Assembly: GCA_963836355.1 (NCBI GenBank)
Contig: CAWIJO010000010.1
Location: 372,001-436,000 of the forward strand
Source of the DNA: Palsa-506 sp963836355
Lineage (GTDB): Bacteria > Actinomycetota > Actinomycetes > Streptosporangiales > Streptosporangiaceae
Direction: 5' to 3'
Length of the DNA stretch: 64,000 nt
Position numbers and translations under genes: made by a program. A model generated the notes under the pieces. That model had not been told where the DNA came from. It did not search any database and saw only the letters and a list, made by a program, of their open reading frames with translations. This document shows, in pieces, positions 18,894-27,043 of the stretch (position 1 is the first letter of the stretch; each line of letters begins with the position of its first letter).

Positions 18894-19568
18894 TCAGACC
18901 GGCCGGTACCAGCAGTAGTTGCCGGTATGAACCCCGGCGCGCAGGTGCGCGCCGACGACGGCGTCGGCGCGCTCGATGTGAGCGACGGCACGCCGGATCG
19001 CCCGGCCCACGGCCAGGCGCGCGCGCTCCTTGCCGTCCGAGAAGGCACGGGGCTGGCCGCCGAGGCCCGTGCTCGCGGCCAGTTCGGCCAGCACCCAGTC
19101 GCGCTCGGCGCTAGCCAGCAGCGGGCCGCGGCCCGGCTCCCGGCCGTCGATTTCGCTGCTGAGCTGGGCGAGGCGCTGTCGGTACTGCTGGATGGCGGTG
19201 CGATCGAGCACCGGCTGCGCGGACATGCCGACCCGCCCGGGCGGGTGCCCCACCGCGTCCACCCCCGCCACCAGGTCGATCGCGGCGATCTCGACGCCAG
19301 GGTTCGCAGTCAGCACGGCCAGGTGCAAGATGCCCACGCTATGGTCGACGAGCGCAGCCCGGGCACCCACCTCGATCCGCCATTTGCGGCCGTGCCGGGT
19401 GCAGCTGGCCGGGTGCGCAGCCGCCTCCGGCGTCGCCGGGCCTGCCTGCGCCGCGATGCCCAGCATGGCGGCCACCTGCGCGGCCCTGGCGCGCCCGGCC
19501 CGGATGGCCAGCATCACCTCGATCGCGTGCACCACGAACCCGGCCGCCAGGCGACCCGGACAGCACAT
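18894..19568 (-). pseudogene. Truncated C-terminal part of a large ATPase/regulator-type protein
   Basis: This minus-strand frame (up to 224 aa) resembles only the end of large actinobacterial AAA/LuxR- or cyclase-type regulators. The stretch WRIEVGARAALVDHSVGILH, then LAVLTANPGVEIAAIDLVAG, followed by QQYRQRLAQLSSEID, ELAASTGLGGQPRAF, ERARLAVGRAIRRA and the end GVHTGNYCWYRPV, is characteristic of their C-terminal domain. The ATPase part is missing. Upstream it runs directly into an opposing fragment at about 19560. Possible starts are ATG 19568 or ATG 19514. It could still make a small protein, but I favour a truncated remnant. The family identification is from memory of conserved tail motifs. 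Confidence 0.55.
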
Positions 19569-19810
19569 TCGACGCGATCGACGACCGCGGCCAGCAGCAG
19601 GAGAGCATCACTTTCTTCGGGACCTCCCAGCGGTGCGACGACGCCACGGCGCCGAAGCCATTCAAGAACGGGAAGTCCTACCAGAGCTGCCTCGCCTACC
19701 TGATGCCGGGCGGCGGCTCGATCCGGCAGGTTCAGTGGAACGACGGGCCGGCCGCGGCCGATCAGGTCACCCGCTACTTCGATCATCCGATCGTGTGGGG
19801 CGGAAGCTGA
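19556..19810 (+). pseudogene. 3' fragment of a secreted/lipoprotein-like gene
   Basis: A plus-strand frame with good coding character begins abruptly at STFDAIDDRGQQQESITFFG, continues TSQRCDDATAPKPFKNGKSY and LMPGGGSIRQVQWNDGPAA, and ends VTRYFDHPIVWGGS. Two cysteines (in QRCDD and SCLAY) could pair. This resembles the C-terminal beta-sandwich of actinobacterial secreted lipoproteins. Upstream in this frame the translation turns Arg/Pro-rich with no start codon or ribosome site, so the front of the gene is gone. The break coincides with the start of the opposing truncated gene, which suggests one deletion joined two genes tail-first. Confidence 0.6.
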
Positions 19811-19872
19811 CGGCGGTGCCGGGCGGAAGCTAACGGCAGTGCATAAGGGTTGAGCAGCTGGCGCCTACCGCG

Positions 19873-19878
19873 TAGCGT
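19873..19878 (+). promoter_or_regulatory. -10 hexamer of a probable leaderless promoter (DUF5996 gene)
   Basis: TAGCGT, 6 nt before ATG 19885. Confidence 0.5.
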
Positions 19879-19884
19879 GCGGTC

Positions 19885-20805
19885 ATGTTCCAGCGCTGGC
19901 CGGCGGTTTCGTACGAGTCATGGCACCAGACCTGCGACACGCTGCACGCTCATACCCAGGTACTCGGCAAGCTGGCGGCCGGGCTCGCCCCGGCCGAGCC
20001 GCAGTTGCAGCACGCGGCGCTGCGGCTGACCGCACGGGGGTGGGAGACCGCCCCGCTGCCGGCGCCCGACGGGTCCGGGTCCCTGGTCGTGCTGCTCGAC
20101 TTGCGCGTGCACGAGGCCGCTGTCGAGCACAGCGGCGGCAGGGCGGAGCGGGTAGCGCTGACCCCAGACCGGCCGGTCGCCGAGGTGACGCGCGAGCTGC
20201 TGGCGGCGGTGCGCAGCGCTGGCGGCGCCGTGCAGATCGACCCGGCACCGCAGGAGGTGCCGTGGACCGTGCCCCTCGACGAGGATTACGAGCACGCGCA
20301 GTATGACCGCGGCCAGGTGGCTGACTACTTCGCCGCGGCGACCCAGGCGGCACTGGCCCTCGCCGCGTTCCGGGCCCCGTACCGCGGCCGGTCGACGCCC
20401 GTCAACGCCTGGTGGGGCTCCTTCGACCTGGCCGTGAGCCTGTTTTCCGGCAGGCCGGCTGAGCCGCCCGCCGCTGACTTCATCATGCGCAATGCGATGG
20501 ACGCGCAAGAAGTCGCCATCGGCTGGTGGCCGGGCGATACGCGGCACCCGGCAGCGGCCTTCTACGCATACGCGCACCCGGCGCCGGAAGGCTTCGGGCG
20601 CGCCGCCCTCGCACCTTCCGGCGCGCGCTGGGACGCTGGCCTGGGCGAGTACATCCTGGACTGGGAGGATGTCCGCACGGCCGCGGATCCGCACGCGGCG
20701 GCGGTGGAGTTCGCCCGCTCGGCATTCCGGCACGCGTGCGCGGCGTGCGAGTGGAATCCGGAGCTAGCGGCCAGCGCCGACGGATCACCGCCGCCCGTCA
20801 CCTGA
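19885..20805 (+). CDS. DUF5996 family protein
   Basis: This 306-aa protein starts MFQRWPAVSYESWHQTCDTL, the typical opening of the DUF5996 family, and contains the conserved later segments VPWTVPLDEDYEHAQYD, RGRSTPVNAWWGSFDLAVSL and IGWWPGDTRHPAAAFYAYAH. No signal peptide or membrane segment is seen, so it is probably cytoplasmic. The biochemical role of the family is not established. The start is supported by the TAGCGT hexamer 6 nt upstream and by the family's usual N-terminus. It is convergent with the GNAT gene, whose stop lies 8 nt away. Confidence 0.85.
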   Translation: MFQRWPAVSYESWHQTCDTLHAHTQVLGKLAAGLAPAEPQLQHAALRLTARGWETAPLPAPDGSGSLVVLLDLRVHEAAVEHSGGRAERVALTPDRPVAEVTRELLAAVRSAGGAVQIDPAPQEVPWTVPLDEDYEHAQYDRGQVADYFAAATQAALALAAFRAPYRGRSTPVNAWWGSFDLAVSLFSGRPAEPPAADFIMRNAMDAQEVAIGWWPGDTRHPAAAFYAYAHPAPEGFGRAALAPSGARWDAGLGEYILDWEDVRTAADPHAAAVEFARSAFRHACAACEWNPELAASADGSPPPVT

Positions 20806-20813
20806 AGCTGGGC

Positions 20814-21350
20814 TCAGCCGAGATCCACGTCCGCGCGCACTATCGAGTAGGACGCCATGTCCCGCCAGCTGCCAGCCCGGAAGCAGGATCCGCGCAGGGT
20901 GCCCTCGCGGGTGAAACCGGCTTTCTCCAGTGACCGCCGTTCGGCCAGGTTGCCGACCTCGGTCTCGGCCGCGATCCGGTTCAGCTGCGTGTGCGCGAAG
21001 AGGTACTCCGCCAGCAGCCGCTGCGCCCGGGTGCCGTGCCCCTGACCGCGAGCCCTGGCGAGCAGGCCGATGCCGATGTTCCAGCTGAAGGAGCCCGGGC
21101 CGGTCTGCGCCTGGTGCCAGCTGACCTCGCCGATGAACTCGCTGACCTCATCCGCGCCGCCGAGTGCCACGGCAAGCCTGCCGTGGTCATCGGAGATGAA
21201 ACCGTGCTCCGCAAAGCGCCGGCGTAGCCTGCCCGGGTCCTGGTAGCCAAAGAACCCGTAATGCGACGCCTCGGCCGGATCCTCGTAAAGCAACTCGAGC
21301 AGATCGAGCTCGGTCTCCTTGACCGGTCGTATGTGTACGGGCTTGGGCAC
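20814..21350 (-). CDS. GNAT family N-acetyltransferase (RimJ/RimL-like)
   Basis: This is a 178-aa acetyltransferase. The N-terminal strand is VHIRPVKETELDLLELLYED. The acetyl-CoA-binding loop is RARGQGHGTRAQRLLAEYLF, followed by LNRIAAETEVGNLAERRSLE and KAGFTREGTLR, the classical RimJ/RimL-type C-terminal arrangement. The substrate may be a protein N-terminus, an amino acid or an antibiotic and cannot be told from sequence. The GTG start at 21350 has TAGCAT 6 nt upstream on the minus strand, fitting a leaderless transcript separate from ileS, which ends about 100 nt upstream on the same strand. Confidence 0.88.
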   Translation of the reverse strand: MPKPVHIRPVKETELDLLELLYEDPAEASHYGFFGYQDPGRLRRRFAEHGFISDDHGRLAVALGGADEVSEFIGEVSWHQAQTGPGSFSWNIGIGLLARARGQGHGTRAQRLLAEYLFAHTQLNRIAAETEVGNLAERRSLEKAGFTREGTLRGSCFRAGSWRDMASYSIVRADVDLG

Positions 21351-21356
21351 GAATAA

Positions 21357-21362
21357 ATGCTA
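21357..21362 (-). promoter_or_regulatory. -10 hexamer of a probable leaderless promoter (GNAT gene)
   Basis: TAGCAT on the minus strand, 6 nt before GTG 21350. Confidence 0.5.
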
Positions 21363-21450
21363 GCCGACCACATCGGGCGGCTGGCCGGTCTAGCGCAGGG
21401 AACGCTGCGGTCACGGCCGGGGGAGCGGGGGCGAAGCGGGCCGCTGCCGC

Positions 21451-24400
21451 TCAGGCGGCGATGCGGATCCGGACCGACTCGCCGTCGCCGACCGGCACTG
21501 GGTCACCGGCCCGCGGGTCGCCGTCCAGCCCGGCCGGCCCGGTGAACTCGACCGCCGTCGCCAGGGTCTCCCCGGCGATCAGCTGCTGGTGCGCCCGCAT
21601 CGAGTCCTGCGCGGCCGCGCTCGCCGCGATGACCAGGCTGATCCGGTCGGACACGTCAAGGCCGGCCGCCCGGCGGGCCTGCTGCACGGCGCGCACCACG
21701 TCGCGGGCCAGGCCCTCGGCCGCGAGCGGCGGCGTCACCGTCGTGTCCAGCACGATGAACCCGCCGCCGGGCAGCATCGCGGTCGGGCCGGCGCCGTCGG
21801 CCAGTACCGTCTCGACCGTGAACTCATCCGGGGCGAGCTCGATGCCGCCGCAGGTGACCACGCCAGCCGGGGTCTCGGACCAGTCGCCGGACTTGCTCGC
21901 CCTGAGCACGGCCTGCACGCCGGCGCCCAGCCGCGGGCCGGCCTGCCGGGCGTTCACGGTGAGCCGTCTCGACACGCCGATCCGCTCCGCCTCGGCGTCG
22001 GCGGCATCGAGCAGCGTCACCTCGCGCACGTTCACCTCGTCGGCGATCAGGCCGGTGAAGTCGGCCAGCGACTCGGCATCCGGGGCCACCACGGTCAGCT
22101 CCGGCAGCGGCAGCCGCACCCGCAGCCCGCCGGCCTTGCGCAGCGAAGCCGCTGCCGAGCAGACATCCCGGGTACGGTCCATCGCGGCGACCAGGCCCGG
22201 GTCGGACGGCAGGCCGGAGACGTCCGGCCAGTCAGCCAGGTGCACCGAGCGCTCGCCGGTCAGGCCGCGCCAGATCTCCTCGGTGACCAGCGGCAGCAGC
22301 GGCGCCGTTGCCCGGCAGGTGACCTCAAGCGCGGTGGCCAGGGTGTCGAACGCCTGCCTTGCCACCGATTCGGCAGCGCCGGAGGTGTCCCAGAACCGCT
22401 CGCGCGAGCGCCGGATGTACCAGTTCGTCAGCACGTCCACGAAGGCGCGGGCGGTTTCGCAGGCGCTGGCGACCTCGTAATGATCCAGCTGCCGCTGCGC
22501 CGTCTCGACGAACACGCGGAGCTTCGCCAGCAGGTACTTGTCGAGCAAGTGCGGGGATGAGCTGGCTGGCGATGCCTGGTAGCCGGCCGCGTTCGCGTAC
22601 AGGGCGAAGAAGTACCAGCTGTTCCACAGGGGGATGAGCACCTGCCGGACGCCTTCCCTGATGCCCTGCTCGGTGACGACCAGGTTGCCGCCGCGCAGGA
22701 TCGGCGATGACATCAGGAACCACCGCATCGCGTCGGCCCCGTCGCGGTCGAACACCTCGCGCACGTCCGGGTAGTTGCGCAGCGACTTGGACATCTTCTG
22801 CCCGTCCGAGCCGAGCACGATGCCGTGACTCACGCAGGTCTCGAATGCGGGCCGCCCGAACAGCGCCGCCGCGAGCACGTGCATCGTGTAGAACCAGCCG
22901 CGGGTCTGCCCGATGTACTCCACGATGAAGTCGCCGGGGAAATGGTGCTCGAACCAGCCGGCGTTCTCGAACGGGTAGTGCACCTGCGCGAATGACATGG
23001 AGCCGGACTCGAACCAGCAGTCGAGCACGTCGGTGACCCGGCGCATGACCGACCGCCCGGACGGGTCGTCCGGGTTGGGCCGGGTAAGCTCGTCGATGGC
23101 GGGGCGGTGCAGGTCGGTTACGCCGGCGCCGAAGTCTGCCTGCAGCTCGGCCAGCGAGCCGTACACGTCCGTCCGGGGAAACTCCGGGTTGTCCGACTTC
23201 CACACCGGGATCGGGCTGCCCCAGTAACGGTTGCGGCTGATCGACCAGTCCCTGGTGTTCTCCAGCCACTTGCCGAACTGGCCGTGCTTCACGTGCTCGG
23301 GCACCCAGGTGATCTGCTGGTTCAGGTCGAGCATCTGGTCCCTGATCGCCGTGGTGGAGACGAACCAGGACGTAACCGCCAGGTAGATCAGCGGCTGCCG
23401 GCAGCGCCAGCAGTGCGGGTAGGAGTGGTCGTAAGTCTCGCGCCGCAGCAGCACGGTGCCCTCGGTCGTCGAGCCGGCCGCACGGCCCGTTTCACCAAAA
23501 TCGCGGCCGGCTCCCTGCTCGGTGCGCACCCGGAGATGGCCGACGATCGCGGCGTTGGCGTCGAAGACATGCATGCCCGCGTAGTCGCTGACCGGGTAGG
23601 TGAACTTGCCGTCCGGGCCGACCGGGACCACCGGGACGATCCCGTAGGCATCGGTGAGCAGCTTGTCCTCCTCGCCGAAGGCCGGCGCGATGTGCACCAC
23701 GCCGGTGCCGTCGGAGGTGGTCACGTAGTCGGCGTGCAGCACCACGTGCGACTTCGGGTGCCCGGTGAAGTAGCTGAACGGCGGCGTGTAGCGCAGCCCG
23801 ACCAGGTCGGCGCCCTTGCATCGGCGGATGATCCTCGGCTCCGCGCCGAGCTCGCGGGCATAGGCGGGCAGCCGCGCCTCGGCCAGCAGGTAGCGCTCCG
23901 GCCGCCCGGTGAAATCGGATTCGACCACGACGTAGCCGACGCCGTTGTGCACCGCCATCGCCAGGTTGGACGGCAGGGTCCACGGCGTCGTCGTCCAGAT
24001 CAGCGCGAGCTCGCCGGTCTCCAGCCGCAGGCCGACCGTGACCGCCGGGTCCTGGCGCGGCTGGTAGACGTCGTCGTCCATCCGCAGCTCGTGCGCGGAC
24101 AGCGGGGTCTCGTCGTTCCAGCAGTACGGCAGGCAGCGGAAGCCCTCGTACGCCAGCCCCTTTTCATGAAGCTGCTTGAACGCCCACATGACGCTCTCCA
24201 TGTAGGTCAGGTCGAGCGTCTTGTAGCCGCGGGAAAAATCGACCCAGCGGGCCTGCCGGGTGACGTAATCGCGCCATTCCTGGCTGTAGCGCAGCACCGA
24301 CTCGCGGCACGCCTGGTTGAACTTGGCGACGCCGAGCTCGTCGATCTCCTCCCTGGTCTTGATGCCGAGCTGGCTCATCGCCTCGAGCTCGGCCGGCAGG

Positions 24401-24699
24401 CCGTGGGTATCCCAGCCGAACCGGCGCTCCACCCGCTTGCCGCGCATCGTCTGGTACCGGGGGATCAGGTCCTTGACGTAGCCGGTCAGCAGGTGCCCGT
24501 AGTGCGGCAGGCCGTTGGCGAACGGCGGGCCGTCGTAGAACACGAACTCGTTCGAGCCGTTCTCCCCGGCCGGGCGGTTCTCCACCGACGCGCGGAAGGT
24601 GTCGTCGGCCGCCCAGTAGGCGAGTACCCGCTGCTCGATCTCGGGGAAACTCGGCCTGGACGGCACCGCGGCACCGGCGGTGCCCCTGGGGTAGATCAT
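21451..24699 (-). CDS. ileS: Isoleucyl-tRNA synthetase (long, type-2-like)
   Basis: This is a 1082-aa class I synthetase that charges tRNA-Ile. The HIGH-type motif is PHYGHLLTGY near the N-terminus. KMSKS is present in DGQKMSKSLRNY (about residue 635). The editing domain and the anticodon-binding region (WYIRRSRERFW, then ALEVTCRATAPLLPLVTEEI) are intact. Length and motif style fit the eukaryote-like type-2 IleRS found in actinobacteria, a class linked in the literature to mupirocin insensitivity; that property is inferred. The start ATG 24699 has AAGGATC upstream. The open frame extends to 24822, but that part lies inside the T-box leader. Confidence 0.96.
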   Translation of the reverse strand: MIYPRGTAGAAVPSRPSFPEIEQRVLAYWAADDTFRASVENRPAGENGSNEFVFYDGPPFANGLPHYGHLLTGYVKDLIPRYQTMRGKRVERRFGWDTHGLPAELEAMSQLGIKTREEIDELGVAKFNQACRESVLRYSQEWRDYVTRQARWVDFSRGYKTLDLTYMESVMWAFKQLHEKGLAYEGFRCLPYCWNDETPLSAHELRMDDDVYQPRQDPAVTVGLRLETGELALIWTTTPWTLPSNLAMAVHNGVGYVVVESDFTGRPERYLLAEARLPAYARELGAEPRIIRRCKGADLVGLRYTPPFSYFTGHPKSHVVLHADYVTTSDGTGVVHIAPAFGEEDKLLTDAYGIVPVVPVGPDGKFTYPVSDYAGMHVFDANAAIVGHLRVRTEQGAGRDFGETGRAAGSTTEGTVLLRRETYDHSYPHCWRCRQPLIYLAVTSWFVSTTAIRDQMLDLNQQITWVPEHVKHGQFGKWLENTRDWSISRNRYWGSPIPVWKSDNPEFPRTDVYGSLAELQADFGAGVTDLHRPAIDELTRPNPDDPSGRSVMRRVTDVLDCWFESGSMSFAQVHYPFENAGWFEHHFPGDFIVEYIGQTRGWFYTMHVLAAALFGRPAFETCVSHGIVLGSDGQKMSKSLRNYPDVREVFDRDGADAMRWFLMSSPILRGGNLVVTEQGIREGVRQVLIPLWNSWYFFALYANAAGYQASPASSSPHLLDKYLLAKLRVFVETAQRQLDHYEVASACETARAFVDVLTNWYIRRSRERFWDTSGAAESVARQAFDTLATALEVTCRATAPLLPLVTEEIWRGLTGERSVHLADWPDVSGLPSDPGLVAAMDRTRDVCSAAASLRKAGGLRVRLPLPELTVVAPDAESLADFTGLIADEVNVREVTLLDAADAEAERIGVSRRLTVNARQAGPRLGAGVQAVLRASKSGDWSETPAGVVTCGGIELAPDEFTVETVLADGAGPTAMLPGGGFIVLDTTVTPPLAAEGLARDVVRAVQQARRAAGLDVSDRISLVIAASAAAQDSMRAHQQLIAGETLATAVEFTGPAGLDGDPRAGDPVPVGDGESVRIRIAA

Positions 24700-24960
24700 C
24701 GGTGATCCTTCGCGGTCGTCGGTCCTCGCTGGCCACGAGGACGACATCGCCCGGGCCCGTGCCCGGGCGGTACCGCGGTACCACCTCGCTTGCCGCCGCC
24801 CTGTCCCGGATGGGAAGGGCACAGCGACCGCTCGTTCGTGGGCTGTGACGGGCCCGCCCGCCCGGTTCTACTGAGGCACCTGAGGCAGATCTGCCCAGGG
24901 CACCTGTTCTTCCGGGGGCTCACCGGTGATGGCCGGATCAACGCCGTGCTGATGCCCAGC
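24700..24960 (-). promoter_or_regulatory. T-box leader of ileS
   Basis: On the minus strand the leader contains the T-box consensus GAGGTGGTACCGCGG (plus coordinates about 24773-24787), which pairs with the uncharged tRNA acceptor end. An Ile ATC codon sits in GGCCATCACCGG (ATC at 24928-24930), the likely specifier. A GC hairpin (CCCGGGC...GCCCGGG) and a second stem (GTCGTCCTCG...CGAGGACCGACGAC) lie between the T-box and the AAGGA ribosome site. There is no U-tract, so control is probably at translation initiation, as described for actinobacterial ileS T-boxes with short stem I. Low charged tRNA-Ile should raise IleS synthesis. The 5' end is approximate. Confidence 0.88.
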
Positions 24961-25011
24961 GTACCGAGCCGGGGGAGCGGGCCAAAACCAGAGCGGCTGG
25001 CCTGCGGCCGG

Positions 25012-25668
25012 TCAGGGCCGCGGCCAGGACGCGAGGCGCTGGCGCAGCCGTGCGACGTTCTGCGGGCTGAGGCCGTACCGGGCGAACACGCCGTCCGGCA
25101 TCCGGTCCAGCTGCAGGCCGGCGTCGGCGAAGTCACGGTCTTCCAGGCCGGGATCGAGGCGTTTGGCGAAGCTGATCAGCTGGCTGGGGGAGTAGCGGGC
25201 CAGGACCGCCGCCGTGTCGACGTAGTCGCGCGGTTCTACCCGGCTGGCCAGCGCGCATACCTTCGATGCGGCCAGGTCCTCCAGGTCCAGGACCGGGCCG
25301 ACGTCCATGGTCACCGGCCCGTGGGCGCGGTCGAAATAGGCCATTTGCAGCATGGTCTGCTGCCCGTCGGGGGCAGTGATGACCCACTCGGCGAGGCCCT
25401 GGCCCATCCCGTCGAAGAGTTCCCCGAGTTCGCCGGCCCCGTCCCGGCGGTCGGCCCGGAAACCTGCTTCGCGCAGGGCGGCCTCCACCGCGTCGGCGGC
25501 CGCGGGCACCCCCGCCTCCTGGTCACTGAACAGGTCGACGTCGTCGGTGGACCGGTCGATGATGCCGTGCGCGATGAGGGCGTTGCCGCCTGCCAGCGCG
25601 AACCCGTGCCGCCCGGCCACGCGCAGCGCGATGGTGGCTATCTCACGCTGGAGCTGGTCTATCGGCAC
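25012..25668 (-). CDS. AbiEii/AbiGii-type nucleotidyltransferase (toxin-like)
   Basis: This is a 218-aa nucleotidyltransferase. The fold's first motif is FALAGGNALIAHG, followed by the acidic pair in STDDVDLFSDQE. Near residue 140 comes LEDLAASKVCALASRVEPRD, then YVDTAAVL, matching the conserved Lys/Arg/Asp segment of the AbiEii family. Proteins of this family act as toxins in AbiE systems by transferring nucleotides, for example to tRNA ends. Its start codon overlaps the stop of the 122-aa gene upstream by one base, an arrangement common in toxin-antitoxin pairs. The upstream protein does not look like the usual AbiEi antitoxin, so the pairing as TA is an inference. Confidence 0.8.
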   Translation of the reverse strand: MPIDQLQREIATIALRVAGRHGFALAGGNALIAHGIIDRSTDDVDLFSDQEAGVPAAADAVEAALREAGFRADRRDGAGELGELFDGMGQGLAEWVITAPDGQQTMLQMAYFDRAHGPVTMDVGPVLDLEDLAASKVCALASRVEPRDYVDTAAVLARYSPSQLISFAKRLDPGLEDRDFADAGLQLDRMPDGVFARYGLSPQNVARLRQRLASWPRP

Positions 25669-26036
25669 TACGCAGCGGGGACGGCGGCGGCCCGCAGCTC
25701 CGGGTACCGCTCCTGCCAGGCCTGGCGGACGCCCTTGGGCAGGTACAGGCCCGGCCAGAGCGCGGTCAGCGCGTCACCGTTGAGGTAAGCCAGATCCATC
25801 GGGCTGCTGGCTTCACGCAGCACGATCTGGTAGACCCAGGCCAGCATGCCCGGCTCGTCCAGGTTGAACGCCCGGTCCGGGTGCCAGAACAGCCAGATCG
25901 GCAGCTCCACGGTGCCCGTCGTGGGTCCCTGCAGATCCGCCAGGCTGTCCGCGACAATCACCAGGCGCCCGGGACGGGACTCATGCCGGGTCCGGAGCGC
26001 GCCGGCTTGCGTGGCAGCCATAAACAGAGAGTACAT
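25668..26036 (-). CDS. Hypothetical partner of the AbiEii-like gene (122 aa)
   Basis: This 122-aa protein of unknown family reads RPGRLVIVADSLADLQGP, then TVELPIWLFWHPDRAFNLDE and WVYQIVLREASSPMDLAYLN, ending near RAAAVPAA. I see no winged-helix motif of the AbiEi/COG5340 type. It precedes the nucleotidyltransferase gene with a one-base overlap, so the two are cotranslated and its role is probably tied to that enzyme. Start ATG 26036 is taken from the frame; ATG 26021 (MAATQAG) is an alternative. An AT-rich patch (TATATT) lies about 20 nt upstream and may be the -10. Confidence 0.6.
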   Translation of the reverse strand: MYSLFMAATQAGALRTRHESRPGRLVIVADSLADLQGPTTGTVELPIWLFWHPDRAFNLDEPGMLAWVYQIVLREASSPMDLAYLNGDALTALWPGLYLPKGVRQAWQERYPELRAAAVPAA

Positions 26037-26120
26037 CCCAGCTGCGCAGCGGTCGAATATATGATCGACGACGCTGGCTGCGTTAGGGCAAAGTGGCGCC
26101 TGCGGTCCGGTAAGACAGCA

Positions 26121-26153
26121 CTGTGCGGCCGGCCTGACTGTGCGGCCGGCCTG
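26121..26153. repeat. 16-bp direct repeat, two copies
   Basis: CTGTGCGGCCGGCCTG occurs twice with a 17-bp period in the divergent intergenic region between the 122-aa gene and the PPOX gene. Confidence 0.8.
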
Positions 26154-26173
26154 CCAGCGCCCCTCATGTGCCG

Positions 26174-26187
26174 ATAATGTGCATTAT
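26174..26187. promoter_or_regulatory. Operator-like inverted repeat ATAATG-TG-CATTAT
   Basis: A perfect 6-2-6 inverted repeat in an unusually AT-rich spot between two divergent genes, 56 nt before the PPOX start. It could be a repressor site; the regulator is unknown. Confidence 0.35.
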
Positions 26188-26230
26188 GTCAAGTTAGATT
26201 GAAGGAAAGCTAGCGTTGGGCTGCAGGTCG

Positions 26231-26236
26231 TACGCT
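26231..26236 (+). promoter_or_regulatory. -10 hexamer of a probable leaderless promoter (PPOX gene)
   Basis: TACGCT, 7 nt before ATG 26244. Confidence 0.5.
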
Positions 26237-26243
26237 CGTGATC

Positions 26244-26653
26244 ATGCCCGTGGTGCTGAGCGAAGCCGCGATTGAGATTCTCGACCGGCCGAATCCCGCC
26301 GTGCTCGGCACTATCAACCCGGACGGCAGCCCGCAGACTTCCGTCGTCTGGGTCGGCCGGGATGGCGCTGACCTGCTTATCTCCACGGCCGACGGCCGGC
26401 GCAAGGTGCGGAATGTCAACCGGGACCCCAGGGTCAGCCTGTGCGCGTATGACCAGGACGACCCGGAGCAGTATGTCGAGGTGCGCGGCCTGGCCGCGGT
26501 CACCGGGGACGTCGGCCGCCAGCTGGCGGTTGCCCTGGCCGAGCAGTACGAGGGGCCGGGGCCGGCCAGGAGTACCTCAGGCTGCCGCCGGAGGTCGTGC
26601 GCGTGGTGATCCGTATCACCCCGCTCCGGATCGCCGGATCGGCGGCCGGGTGA
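26244..26653 (+). pseudogene. PPOX-class F420-dependent oxidoreductase, frameshifted near the end
   Basis: The frame from ATG 26244 encodes a split-barrel PPOX protein (MPVVLSEAAIEILDRPNPAV, then LGTINPDGSPQTSVVWVGRD) up to EQYEGPGP. After that the family's C-terminus continues one frame over as GQEYLRLPPEVVRVVIRITP and ends RIAGSAAG with a TGA at 26651-26653. Adding one G to the G-run at about 26558-26561 would restore the frame, so one base is missing. In the unrepaired frame the protein runs on to a stop at 26607-26609 and loses the conserved strand. This may be an assembly error. It would bind F420 or FMN; the substrate is unknown. Confidence 0.8.
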
Positions 26654-26665
26654 AGCCGCGGCTCC

Positions 26666-26671
26666 TAAACT
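26666..26671 (+). promoter_or_regulatory. -10 hexamer of a probable leaderless promoter (HPF-like gene)
   Basis: TAAACT, 6 nt before ATG 26678. Confidence 0.5.
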
Positions 26672-26677
26672 GGACGC

Positions 26678-27043
26678 ATGAGCGACACCTGGGACGACTC
26701 AGCGCAGGTTCTGGATGAGCGGCTGCGCCTCGGCGCGGGCTTCGGCGCAGCGGACCGTCGTCATGTGCTGGAACTTCTGTCCAGCCTTACCCGGCACCTG
26801 TCCCGGTGGAAGCCCGAGAAAGTGGATCTCGAGATCTCGGTCAAGGACCGGGGCGGCCCCGAGCAGAAGGTGACTCTCGAGGCGCTGCTGCCGGGCCTGG
26901 CGGTTGTGGTGGCGACGGCGGCTGACCGCGAGCTTGATCATGCCGTGATCGAGGCGCGGAAGGAACTGATCCGCCAGATCGACGACGAGAAGGCCAAGCG
27001 CTCCAGCCACAAGAGCCACGGGCAGCGCACTGACTCCGCCTGA
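26678..27043 (+). CDS. Ribosome hibernation factor-like (S30AE/HPF-type) small protein
   Basis: This is a 121-aa protein. The central part KPEKVDLEISVKDRGGPEQK followed by VTLEALLPGLAVVVATAADR, then ELDHAVIEARKELIRQIDDE, has the strand-then-long-helix pattern of S30AE-domain ribosome-associated factors, and ends in a basic tail (KAKRSSHKSHGQR). I recall similar short actinobacterial HPF/RaiA-like proteins, but the match is by eye. Full-length hibernation factors also carry a C-terminal dimerisation domain, which is absent here. The start is supported by the TAAACT hexamer 6 nt upstream. The stop codon lies inside a tandem decamer repeat. Confidence 0.6.
   Translation: MSDTWDDSAQVLDERLRLGAGFGAADRRHVLELLSSLTRHLSRWKPEKVDLEISVKDRGGPEQKVTLEALLPGLAVVVATAADRELDHAVIEARKELIRQIDDEKAKRSSHKSHGQRTDSA

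Noticed and set aside
18597..19703. Long open frames on the plus strand opposite the regulator tail
   Set aside because: They are Arg/Pro/Ala-rich high-GC shadows without family motifs; only the part from about 19556 in the third frame looks coding.
21461..24705. Several long plus-strand open frames opposite ileS
   Set aside because: They lie antisense to a clearly recognised gene and show only Arg/Ala/Gly-rich shadow composition.
24700..24822. An N-terminal extension of IleS
   Set aside because: It would translate the T-box leader itself. The normal IleRS start region begins at ATG 24699 behind AAGGA.
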